A stretch of 64,000 nt of DNA, from positions 930,001 through 994,000 of the forward strand of contig MU278352.1 of assembly GCA_022385755.1 (NCBI GenBank). Direction: 5' to 3'. A program made the position numbers and the translations under genes. Positions 34,114 to 44,796 of the stretch are shown here, piece after piece. The stretch comes from Trametopsis cervina (taxonomy: Eukaryota > Basidiomycota > Agaricomycetes > Polyporales > Irpicaceae). The stretch's first letter is position 1. The number at the start of each line of letters is the position of its first letter. The notes below the pieces were generated by a model. The model was not told the origin of the DNA. It ran no database searches and saw nothing but the letters and a program-made list of their open reading frames with translations.

Positions 34114-34568
34114 GTATGGCCGTGGTGCCTTTGGATTTCTACCTTTGCCTTGCGGACCGCGCGTACTTTTCCGAAAAGCTTTCCGAGCTCGTTTTCTTCG
34201 TACCATCGGATGTGTTGCTGGCCATGATCTGTATCGTTCAGGACTCGTTGTGCACCGTTGGTTATTACCCTTTGGTCCCATGGATGGCGCGTGACACCTG
34301 AGGTTTCCTCCGTATAGGCGGTCTGCGTGGCGTGGATCGAATCCAATGAAAATCAAGATCGTTGTTGTACGTGTTGAGTATTGTCCGCAATGTCGTCGAA
34401 GTGGAAACCTGGCCCATCCTCGAGGAGGTCGTGCTTGAAGACAATCACACCCTGAGGTGCTGAGGCGTTCCTCCATTTTCTGTCCGGTAGGACTCTCATG
34501 GGCTCTGGCTCGGAAGGCGGAACTTCTCGCGCAACATTGGCGAACTCGTTACCTCTCCTTGGGTCCAT
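34062..34568 (-). CDS. Unrecognised hydrophilic protein, antisense to the SR gene 3' end
   Basis: Two exons (34568-34371 and 34322-34062) join in frame across a 48-base intron GTACAA...CGCAG, with a CTTGAT branch-like site, to give 152 residues. The product is charged and Arg-rich at its C-terminus: MDPRRGNEFANVARE, GVIVFKHDLLEDGPGFHFDD, then after the splice HPWDQRVITNGAQRVL, HIRWYEENELGKLFGKVRAV and a basic tail. No family is recognised. Support is the coding-like composition and the clean phase-matched intron. Against it, the last 52 bases overlap the SR coding region antisense, and the whole gene sits between SR and TBCE where 3'UTRs are expected. Confidence 0.45.
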
Positions 34569-34688
34569 ACGCACCGAGTGCCGACGTTTTGGTCCTCTAG
34601 TGCTGACTTTCCAGCATCACATTTTGTTGGTCGTGAATGCATGTTTATCTATACCACTACTATTGCTGTGTATGCACCTCAATCTATT

Positions 34689-36932
34689 CTATGTGCCAGA
34701 CGAGTACAGAAAGATATCTGAGTCACGTTCGAAACCGAGCCATGCCAAATCTTGCGCATCGTCCATCGAAGCTAGGTCAATGTGGTTTCCGTCGGGCATT
34801 GCAAGCCACATCTTTACAGATCTTTGCTCCATTTTGCGTATATCGAACATTTTCAACACTTTCAGGCGGAATGTCCGCAAAGTCATTGTCGGCAAAACTC
34901 GGAGCGATACAGTCTTCGTGATGGTCGGAATCGGGTTGGGAGGTTGAGAGCACTGGTGTACATTGACTTCTATTGAACGAGAAAGGAGTCAGTAATGGCC
35001 CTTGATGATCGGGTCAGCTGACATCGCAATTGTGTAAACATACGAAAGAGGCGGTTCGCCAGAGTTTCTTGTTTGGTCGTCTCACGAGCGGCCTGTGGCA
35101 GGTCCGGTCTGCCGTATTCTTCATTCGAAAGCAAGCGCAGAGATCCCAACAAGCACAGGTGAGGTGAAAAGATGGTCAACTCTACAGTCTAACAATGATA
35201 CAAGTTTCAGACACATACTGTCGCATAGTTCTGTCCAGCGCGGATGACGGCGGCGGCGTTCTGCTTCGTCCTGCGGACTATGGTTGTTGATGTGAGAGAT
35301 GTAGAATAGCTCGCAATCTGTTCGTTCTTTCGGCGTGATCTGTCCACAGTCCAGTTGAAAACCGCTCAAGTAGTCAACATGCGCCCCGAAACAGCATCTT
35401 AGGATGCTATCACTCACAGCTGCAGCATCTAGTGCCTTAAGTGTCGGTATCCTTGCAATGGTAAACTGCCGTGAGTGCTTCTCAGTCTCCGGATCTATGA
35501 AAATAGATATTATCATCACGCTTAGCCCTCCAGTGCTAGCTAGCTTCGCTAATGTTACCTTCTGACAAAGGGTTTCCGGACAACGACAGGGACTCCAGGA
35601 TTGGACACCATATTCGCAGGTTATCAATATCCGACCATGATTTCAAGCTATTCAATGTGAGCGAAAGGTGTCGCAGTTGGCTGAAAGGGGCTTGATCCTT
35701 GATCTCCTGGATAACTTGCAAGCGATTGCTCGAGAGAATAACACGGTCTAAACTACACGAGCATACCCGAGGTTAGTGCCAAAGCACGCTTCCTATATGA
35801 GTTTGTGATACGTACTTTGTATACACCTGCAGCGCACTCACGATATGGGCCCAGTCATGGAGCTCATTACAGTCGAGGTTAATTATTCGCAATGGGATAT
35901 CCGTCGGCGCAGAGCCCAAAACCCCGCCGTGTTGGGACGCCAATGTCGCGTACCCATTGTAGCCGCATTCCACTGATGTCAACGAGGGCATGTAGCTGAT
36001 CAAAAGTTTCAAGTCTATCCATGGAATGAGGGTGGAGTTAATCTGGAGTTCCTGGATTGTCGAAAAAGCATTGCTGAAGCGCACTGAATCTTGAGGCATT
36101 GCCAGTCGGTTGTGGCTTTAGAAGAATAATCGAACATAAAGATATGATCCTATCAGTGGTTGTATGCATACCACAGCGTACCTGAGTGCTAGCCGCGTGA
36201 GCCTAGGTAGTTCTGCAACAATCAAAGCAACAACATCCCACGACGAAAATAGGTTTTTCGATAAATCCAATCCACGAACACCTATACAGTCCGTAGTAAG
36301 TATCCTCTCCATACGCGCCACCCTATCGGTCACGACCGAGAGATAAAATTGCTCCCCGAGAGGCTCTGTGATGCTATACGAATGTTGTGGGTCGGACTTA
36401 CGCGCACAGGTCTTCCGGATCTCTCCAGGTGCATCGGCTCGCGCGATGCGCTCATTGTCAAGGCTGACCTCTCGCAGAGTTTCCAACCTGGATAAGTTGG
36501 CTCGGATCTTGTTCAGCCCTACGGCCTCCACTTCGATGGCACCATTCGAGGAGCCTAGCAGTACTGTTTCGACGGTTTCCCCATGAGGAACGTCGGTGTA
36601 CTTCGCTACCAAGGCCTCAAGGAAAGATATTCCGTACGATATAGAAGCACTTGGCCGTATGAAAGACCCTGCGTTCGGAATACTGGGACGTACCAATCAT
36701 TGATCAGTAACACTGCTGTTATACGGATGATAATGACGAACTCTTACGTGGACGAAAAATATGTTCGGCCGTCTTTCTCGCCACTGTGTTTTCCACGTTT
36801 AGGATCGTCCCATTCGACACCTAGCCAGATACCTTGGGTACCGTCCACGGGTCCAACGAACTTGACAGTGCCGATGAACCCGGAATGGGCGAGACGCATG
36901 CCTACCTCAGGCAGTGATAAAGGCTGTGTCAT
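34689..36932 (-). CDS. TBCE: Tubulin-folding cofactor E (TBCE-like)
   Basis: Chaperone needed for alpha/beta-tubulin heterodimer assembly. Domain order matches the family. An N-terminal CAP-Gly reads GFIGTVKFVGPVDGTQGIWLG, then EWDDPKRGKHSGEKDGRTYF. Leucine-rich repeats follow (VRGLDLSKNLFSSWDVV, LPRLTRLALR, LSLSGNPLS, LRHLSLTLNSLKSW). The C-terminal ubiquitin-like domain reads TMTLRTFRLKVLKMFDIRK and MPDGNHIDLASMDDAQDLAW and ends FLYSSGT. Several short introns; ATG 36930-36932; stop TAG 34689-34691. Cytosolic. Its start codon lies 259 bases from the divergent HIBYL-CoA hydrolase ATG. Confidence 0.88.
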
Positions 36933-37191
36933 ATCTTGGTAAGCTTATCGCGAACGTGATACGAGGTACTGGTGCAGAGTGATTGGTGAATAGTAGTAGA
37001 CCTAAAGAAGAGTTGATAAATGTTACTGGTAGTATTCTGTCAACTTACCGTGAGGGGTCTTGCCCAATACGAAGATGTATTATTTTGACGCTCGTGTGCT
37101 CTCACTCAGAGCCGGAACTGTGACGCGGTGCACGGACTTCCGCACTTTCGCCTGACCTTATATCACGCAGTGGCTGGAGTTGTCTGTTCCC

Positions 37192-39104
37192 ATGTTCGCC
37201 CGAGGAGCTCGTATCATGTCCCAGCGCACTCCTGCTCTGCAGCGAACACGAGCCATATCTCAACACATGGCAGCGAGCGCGAAAGCAAGCTCTGGCAAGA
37301 CGACGGGCAGTGCGGACGAGGCGAGTGCCTACGAGTCGATGCGCTCTGTTATGATTGCTGATTGATTGTGTTCAGCCCCTCCTTTTGTTTGAGACCATTG
37401 GTCAGGTCAAGAAATACACATTGAATCGACCTCAGAAACTTAATTCGTTGGATTTGCCCATGGTAAACGCACTGCGCGCATATGTGGAAGTACGTCAGCT
37501 CTCGGCACCTGGTTCTGTCGAGGTCACAACTCAATCAAACGTAGGAATGGAGTCAATCAAATACAAGCAAAATCCTTGTTGGAACTGGAGTTGGACGGGC
37601 CTTTTGTGCTGGCGGAGATGTTGCAAGTATGTGCGCCTTATTCAGTCTAGAGTCGCAATGATGACATTTCATTACCGCTGCTATTTCCAGCTGTAGTGCA
37701 AGATGCCTCAAACGACTCGACCCGCCACAAGGCTCTGGACTTTTTCAAGCGCGAGTGCGTTCAATAAGACACAAGGCATTTGTGGTTAATGGCAATCTAA
37801 CATCCGCTATTAGATTCGAATTGGACTATATGCTCGCAGCTGTACCGCAGTCGTACGTGGCCGTGATGGACGGAATTACCAGTAGGATGCAATGATTGAT
37901 GACACAAAGTCCTTGTCTAATATCTTTGTTCTCAACTAGTGGGCGGTGGTGTCGGGCTCTCAGTGCATGCCAATTTCAGAATAGCAACTGAGAACACAGT
38001 CTTCGCAATGCCGGAGACTAAGATCGGATACTGCCCGGATGTGGGCGCAAGCTTCTTTTTGTCAAGAGTCGACGGTGAGATTGGAACGTACCTTGCTTTG
38101 ACCGGCGACAGTATCAAAGGTCGCGACGTATTGTAAGTCGTCTTGATGTTATTCTCGTCTCTGACAAATATGGACATATTTGACACAGTGAACTTGGTTT
38201 TGCGACACACTTTATCCCTTCACGTCGTATTCCGGCCCTTCTGGAGCGGCTGGCGTCCTTGGACAGGCCGATGAATGACATTATAGATGCTACAATCGAA
38301 GAGGCTTCACAGGAACGTGAAGTGCACGAGCCACCTTGCTCAATAACCGGCGCCAAAAGAATTGCGCTGGACAAAGCGTTCGGTCATAACAACGTTGAGG
38401 CAATATTCGAAGAGCTACGGATAATCTCTGAGGAGCACACAGACGAATCAATCCGTAGCTGGGCAGCAGGCACCATCAAAGCCATGGAATTGAGAAGTCC
38501 GACGAGCTTGAAGGTCGCATTGGAAGCGTTACGGAGAGGCAAGAGTATGCCGCTGCAAAACGCCTTGCAGATGGAACTCAACATCGCCACCGCTTTTTGC
38601 GTGAGTAGATCCTACCCGAGCCATGAATTCTGATCGGATGTGGCACTCATCATTCTTCAGTCAAAAGCCAGCCCTGATTTCATTACTGGAGTCACAGCTG
38701 TTCTTATCGACAAAATCAAGGAAAGGCCTGCCTGGCACCCGGCAACGGTGAAGGAGGTAGATGATGTTGACATACAGGCCACGTTCTTTGGGAAGTTTAA
38801 CCCCGAAGAAGGAACAGCTCCGAGCATCGAACTTTCGGACAAACTGAACCTGGAACCTTCCAAGACGGGGTCGCCAATGCTTTATACCCTTCCGACGGAA
38901 GAGGAAGTGATGCAACTGGTCACCGGGAGTCATCGCAGCAGCGGTGGAACTAGCCTCACGGCAGGTGAGCTCGTACAGAAGCTCGAAAAGATGCGCAAGG
39001 GCAAAATAGGTGTTCGTGAGAAGGTGCTAGAAGTCGTATCTCGCCGTTGCGTGGAGGAGGTAGACAAAGCATCAGGTATAAGGTACCTTAGGTGGAAAAA
39101 GTGA
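37192..39104 (+). CDS. HIBCH: 3-hydroxyisobutyryl-CoA hydrolase, mitochondrial
   Basis: Enoyl-CoA hydratase-superfamily hydrolase of valine catabolism. The N-terminus ([20 protein letters not shown]) is a mitochondrial presequence. Core blocks: [31 protein letters not shown] (CoA oxyanion hole), [40 protein letters not shown] (catalytic Glu), [20 protein letters not shown], then the HIBCH-specific C-terminal half with [29 protein letters not shown] and [12 protein letters not shown]. The first splice is odd: no ordinary GT donor reaches the acceptor at 37375 in frame. Candidates are a 91-base GC-AG intron (37285-37375) or an implausibly short 28-base intron (37348-37375). Stop TGA follows RYLRWKK. 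Confidence 0.92.
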
Positions 39105-40255
39105 TTGACCATGATACCTATTGTTTTGCACTCATTTTATGCACCTGTAATCGCTCCCATCTATCCTACTGAAATTGACTACGAGGGCCACCGGCATAGT
39201 TCGGATCCCACACTTCCAGTTCATATATACGCGGACAAGAGTGGGGATGCGAGAGTTGTCTGTCGACCTATCATTCATGGCGTATCCCGCACGGAGCGCT
39301 ATGAGCTTGGGTGTTCGTGTCCGCCTCATAATCGGGTGGCAGTCCCAATTGCGGTAGGCTGAATCTGACGTGCGAGTGGTCGTGTGTCATACTGTGACAC
39401 GGATATTTGCTACGTCCCTTGGCATGTTGGACTGGCCTCCGATATGGGGTCTATCTGCGGGAGATTGACCACGGTGAGACTGAGTCCTCGGGACAATTAG
39501 AGGGACCCTGTGGGGGCGTGTCGGAGATTCGATGGGAGAGGCACAATGGTCGACATTGTGTTGTTTGTAGGAATTAAACTGTCTGAGGTCGCAACGCACA
39601 CATTGATATATCTAGATGTGAACATATTTGTTCGGGCGACCGCCCTTCGTTTCGTACGGGCTCACGCTGTCTAGGCGAATGACGTTGAGCGGATGAAAAT
39701 CCAGAAAAGCGTCTTATGCACGGCCCTGACTTGCGAAAGGTGGTCAATCTAGATTCGGGCAGCGTTGCCCAGGTCTCAAAGACCTTTCGCGTGCTCCCAC
39801 GACGCACTACCCTGCCTCCCACAAGCGCCACCGACGCTTTGCCAGGTGTCCGACGGCCACCGCCCGGAACACCGTCGTAGGAGCGCACAGCAATAGGCCA
39901 CGACCGGTGCTCGCCAGGATTATTCGTTGGTTGGCGGCACATTTTTTAGCTTGATTGAAATGGAAAAGGCCGTCGCGTGGCGACGGCTACGAACATATGA
40001 GATTGAGATCGGCCACGTGCAGTTTGCCGCAGATGGGACCTCGACACACCGCTGTTGCAAACCCGAGCAACCCTACCTACCAAATCTGACGGTATGCCGG
40101 CACCGCAAATCTTGCGAGAAGCGGAGAATGGATAATGCGAACTGCTGTAACAGGGACTTTACTTGCAAGATTATACGAGATGCCAGATGCGAAGATGAGG
40201 TCTTCACTAAGCGCTGCTGCCCTGGCTCGCAACTTTCCCGCTGGTTTTGTAAATC

Positions 40256-40261
40256 TATAAA
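40256..40261 (+). promoter_or_regulatory. TATA box of the dioxygenase gene
   Basis: CTATAAAGG about 135 bases before the ATG gives room for a leader. A second TATAAA at 40380-40385 lies only about 10 bases before the ATG, too close to direct transcription of a message that includes it. Confidence 0.4.
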
Positions 40262-40316
40262 GGACAGGCCGACAAAGTGAACCATGGCCAGCAGTTCCAT
40301 CTCTTACCTTTCTCTC

Positions 40317-40361
40317 TTTCTACCTGGCCGCTTTCTATTTGGCCACTTCCTACCTGGCCAC
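40317..40361 (+). repeat. Three 15-base tandem repeats in the dioxygenase leader
   Basis: Units TTTCTACCTGGCCGC, TTTCTATTTGGCCAC and TTCCTACCTGGCCAC follow each other without a gap. They differ at only a few positions and lie between the TATA box and the ATG. Confidence 0.75.
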
Positions 40362-40394
40362 CTCGTCTAATAAAACACATATAAAACTCGCGCC

Positions 40395-41836
40395 ATGTCT
40401 ACTCTCTCCTCACCTGTTCACCTCATGAAATTCCTCGGCGCACTCGACGTTAGGCAGGTCGCGCGTTCACTGAGCGGTAGCCTTGCCACAGAGCAGCACT
40501 TCTGTCCCAAAGATTTCGATGTCGACCACAACACTGGATTTTTCCCTCCCGAGCCCCTCCCGAGATTGCCACGCGCGTTCTCTATGTGGGAAGACGCGTT
40601 GGCGGAGGCCCAGCACGTCCTCAGTTTAGGCGAAGACGAGAGCGACGAGGCTAAGGCAAAACGACCAGCCGGCGAGCAGTGGCGAGCTAAGATTCGATCG
40701 GTGCGATTTAGAGTATTTCATTCATTGTACCATTGTTGATCGACGTCTCGTGCGCATAGTGGCCTGTCCTGGACACCACCGTTTTGCTGGGCGACATCCG
40801 TCAACTACAGAAAGCACATCTCGTGTTAGCGTTCCTGTTACATTTCTACGTTCATTCTATCCCGCTTGGTGACTCACATGCGCCGATGTACATCCCAAAG
40901 CCAATCTCCATTCCCATCGTCGCCGTCTCCAAGGAGCTCGGAACAGCTCCCGTCATGACCTTTGCGGATACAGTACTCTGGAATTGGGATCTGATTCACC
41001 CTGACCAGCCACTCTCTCCCGACAACATTCGCTACGTTAACCTCTTCTCGGGGACCGAGACCGAGCGCGCATTTTACGTTAGCTCAGGAGCCGTGGAGTT
41101 GAAGGGTGTCGAGATGCTTCAGGTCATCGAGTCGTTCCACTCGATGCCGAACGTTACAGACCTGGCTTCCGTCACCAAAATTGCTCGGGATCTAGGCCGC
41201 TTGAAGGGTATCGTCGACGATCTCACTGAGATCTTCGGGACGATCCGCGACACCGTAGACCCTGAGTCTTTCCACTGGCAGTGTCGTCCCTGGTGGTGCG
41301 GGTCGGGTCAGGCGGCGTCGTCGACACCGCAGTGGATCTACGAGGGCGTGTCATCCAAGGATACGCAGGACTTGGCGGGACCATCGGCAGGGCAAAGTAG
41401 CGTCATGCACGCGTTGGACATCTTCCTCGATATCGACCACAAGCTGGCACAGAAGCGAACTCCTGCTCCTTCAGAGAGTAACAAAAAGGCGGACACCGGC
41501 TTTATGGACAGGATGAGGCGCTACATGCCGGGCAAGCACAGGGACTATCTTGCGTACCTGTCCGCCTCTTCCCGCACTATTCGTGATGTCGCCCTGGCTC
41601 ATCCCAACTTGAAAGAGCCCTACAACGAAGTCGTCGCTGCGCTGAAACGTCTTCGCGATGTTCACATCCGAGTCGTTACGCTCTATGTGGTGACGATGTC
41701 GCATCGGGAACCGCCTGCGCATATCCACCGGAAGCCTCGTGAAAACGGGGTAGCTCGCGGTACCGGCGGTATGGAGGCCTCAAACCTGCTCAAGGCTGGC
41801 CGTGATGCGACCGCTCGCGCCATGCTAAAAGACTGA
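40395..41836 (+). CDS. IDO: Indoleamine 2,3-dioxygenase
   Basis: Haem dioxygenase opening the indole ring of tryptophan, the first step of the kynurenine route to NAD. Two exons (40395-40700 and 40760-41836, intron 59 bases) give 460 residues, normal for fungal IDO. Readable blocks: RLPRAFSMWEDALAEAQ, VLDTTVLLGDIRQLQKAHLV, FLLHFYVHSIP, VNLFSGTETERAFY, the distal-pocket Arg region CRPWWCGSGQ, LAGPSAGQSSVMHALDIFLD, RRYMPGKHRDYLAYL, the proximal haem His in LRDVHIRVVTLYVV, and GTGGMEASNLLKAGRDAT. No targeting peptide; cytosolic. An alternative start at the Met of MKFLGALDV (40425) would suit the nearby second TATA box. Confidence 0.96.
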
Positions 41837-42340
41837 GGAATGCATCGACCTTGCTGTTCTTCGTTTCCATTCGCTCTCCAGTTCTGCTATTTGCTATCGT
41901 CTTGCAAGATTACTAGTTCCGTATAATTATTTATATAGCTTAGCTTCGTTTACGACATAGATTCTTCACCTGTATCATGTAGCCAGTAGTTTGTAGACCA
42001 CCCGCATCGCCTAGTTAATCTTCTCTAGATTATCTTACCATTAGTTCTAGTTACCTGGCCTTTAGGGCTACAGCCGTATAATTTATATCACAATACAATA
42101 CCATTCCCTATACTGCATCTGCGAGCAATGAGCGAAAGACGAGACTAGCGATGTTAGAAAACGTTACCTCTGCAAGATCGAGTTTAACTTCGCTTCGTCC
42201 GTTGAATACTGTTGCGCGCGGAAGGCACGTGTACACCATCTCATTTTGGAAATTGATGCTTACATATACAACGCGCATTAAATTAGGTGAACGCGACGCG
42301 CCTTGTTTACTACCTTCGACCACCACAACTCGACGCGACA
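41837..42340. other. Intergenic, AT-rich
   Basis: 3' flank of the dioxygenase gene and promoter of RPA1. No gene is seen; T- and A-rich stretches between 41910 and 42100 are consistent with a 3'UTR/terminator. Confidence 0.55.
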
Positions 42341-44538
42341 ATGTCCTTCCAGCTCACTGCCGGGATATGCGAGCGCCTTCAGAACATGAACAATGATGAA
42401 GAGGAGGCATTATCGCAGTCCTTACCCACTTTGCAGGTCCTGTCCATCAAGAAAGTCGGTGCGCCGAGCGCGACTACCGCAGACCGCTACCGTGTAATCG
42501 TGTCGGACGGAGAGTTCTTCTTGCAAGCCATGTTGGCCACTCAGCTCAACAAGCTCGTTGAGGACGGCGATGTCGGGAAGAACACCATCATAGTCATTGA
42601 CAAGTTCACGTGTAACTTCGTCCAGGACAAGCGGCATGTCGCGTCACATCGCGTTGAGAATAGAGGCTAACAGGAAACATAGGTTGCTCATCATTCTGGC
42701 TCTCCACCCCATCGCAAGCCCTACGGGAAAGGTTGGTGATCCCAAACCTCTGCAGACCCCCACTAGCGAGGCCACCACTCCTGCCCCTGGCAAACCTGCC
42801 TCCACCGTCGGCGCTCCATCGACTTCTACCAGCACCGCTCCTGTACCGCGGCAACAGCAGAAAAATGGGCGAGGGCAAACAGTTTATCCCATCGAAGGGC
42901 TCAGCCCGTACCAGAACAACTGGACAATACGAGCACGTGTAACTAACAAGGGTGACATCAAGACTTACTCCAATCAAAGGGGTGAGGGCAAGTTCTTCGG
43001 TGTCACTTTCATGGACGACTCCGGAGAGATCAGGGGCACAGCGTTCAACCAAGTAGTTGACGACGTATACGATAAGCTTCAAGAGGGCAAGGTTTACTAC
43101 ATCTCGAAGGCAAAAGTCAATCTTGCCAAGAGGAAGTTCTCAAACGTCCAGAACGAGTACGAACTAACTTTCGAGCGAGGCACCGAAATTGAAGAGGTGA
43201 GCTTTCATGTGGCTAGCTCAAGTTAACAGCGCTCAACTATGCACAGTGCCTCGATGGTGCAGTGCCTGTCGTCAAGTACTCCTTCGTCTCCCTCGGAGAC
43301 TTGCAAGCTGTTCCCAAGGATACTATGTGTGGTAAGCATCCACAGCGTTCAATCTGCGTCACACCTTCTAAAAGCGGTGCAGATGTGATTGGAGTTGTCA
43401 AAGAAGCTGGTGATATGTCTGAGTTTGTGTCTAAGTTCCAGAAGACCGTAAGAATTTCAGGCTCTAGCCCTGCCGCTTAATTAACGGCGACTATACAGGT
43501 CACCAAGCGCGAACTTACTATCGTCGATCGCTCCGGTTACTCAGTCCGGCTCACATTATGGGGAAAGCAGGCAGAGCAGTTCACACATACAGACGAGCCA
43601 GTGATTGCTTGGAAAGGTGTTAAGGTCGGCGACTTTGCAGGTACGTATCTTGTATCCAGAAAGGTGCAATATACTGAGGCGCTCGACAGGACGCTCGCTC
43701 TCTATGACGAGTTCCAGCTCTATGGAGGTCAATCCTGACATCCCGGAGGCGCATCAAATCCGCGGATGGTATGATACTGGCGGCAGTTCCCAGTCATTCC
43801 ATGCCCAAACCAGCGGTGGCACCCAGGGGCCAGTCACGTTCGATCGAAGCCAGACTCAACTCCTGAACGATATCCGCGAATCTGAGATTGGGATGAGCGA
43901 CAAGGGAGATGTTTTCTCTGCTCGTGCTACTGTCATGCATATCAAGAACGACACACTCGCCTACCCCGCCTGCCAAAGCGAAGGCTGTAATAAGAAGGTC
44001 ACTGAACAACATGACGGCTGGAAATGCGAGAAGTGCGACAGGAGCTGGCCGAAGCCATCGTATCGGTAATGTCGTTCTCCAGTCATACTTGGCGAAGTGA
44101 TTAACCCTAATGTTACAAGGTTTATCCTCTCAATGGCCGTTGCTGATAGCTCCGGGCAAGCGTGGCTGCAGGGATTCAACGATGCAGGCCAAGTAGTATT
44201 CGGAACAAGTGCCGATGAGCTAATGGAATTGAAGGTAAGCATGTGTTTATGCTACCAATGAGGATACCCCTCATATCCCCCGCGTCGTAGGAACGCGACG
44301 ATGAACAATTCAACAGGGCTATTGCAAAAGCCATTGGATCGACGTTCAACTTCACTTGCAGGGCCAAGCAGGAAACGTTCAATGTAAGTTATTACCCACG
44401 CAGAATGACCGCATTTGCTAATGCTTCTTGCAGGAACAAGTCCGTGTGCGGTACGCTATTCTGAAGATCCTGCCTCTCGATTACAGGTCAGAGGGCAACT
44501 TTTTGAAAGATCTCTTGTCGTCTGCATGGGCCCAGTAG
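42341..44538 (+). CDS. RFA1: Replication protein A large subunit (RPA1/Rfa1)
   Basis: Single-strand DNA-binding heterotrimer subunit for replication, repair and recombination. The N-terminal OB domain reads [40 protein letters not shown] Pro/Thr/Ser linker follows, then DBD-A ([50 protein letters not shown]), DBD-B ([31 protein letters not shown]), then DBD-C with [15 protein letters not shown] and a zinc ribbon C-x4-C ... C-x2-C in [12 protein letters not shown] and WKCEKC. The end reads [17 protein letters not shown] and WAQ. About eight short introns; ATG 42341; stop TAG 44536-44538. About 600 residues. The SNW gene starts 258 bases downstream. Confidence 0.97.
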
Positions 44539-44796
44539 GTTAAGTAGATACTTGTGGTGGTTCTCGTTGAAATTGCTATGGCAGTTTGTGCCTTTCCGTA
44601 TCTGTAACAATAGGGTATGCGTGATCAATACAACCACCTTTACCTCAAGTGAACGTAGTGTCGCGCGCAGCATGTGAGGCTGGCGCTTATAGCGTATCAC
44701 GTGAGATAAGGGACAAAGGCTTGTCAAACAGCAGAGCCATCTGGCGCTTAGTCACTGCAACACTACCTTCATCTCAGAGCGTTCACTTCAGCCACC

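Larger units (their letters stand above)
39105..40394. other. Intergenic region before the dioxygenase gene
   Basis: No verified gene. A 106-codon open frame from ATG about 39960 to 40280 is rich in cysteine but lacks a signal peptide, splice structure and any known motif. The right end holds a TATA box and 15-base tandem repeats in the probable leader of the downstream gene. Confidence 0.45.

Noticed and set aside
33635..34294. 219-codon plus-strand open frame with hydrophobic Val/Met/Thr-rich product
   Set aside because: It is an out-of-frame translation of the same RD repeats. The true frame is fixed by the two RRMs and by splice phases.
33616..34476. 286-codon minus-strand open frame
   Set aside because: It covers the RD-repeat exon of the SR gene and is open because the antisense of the repeated Arg/Asp codons contains no stops. 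It has no motif and no ATG-led conserved region.
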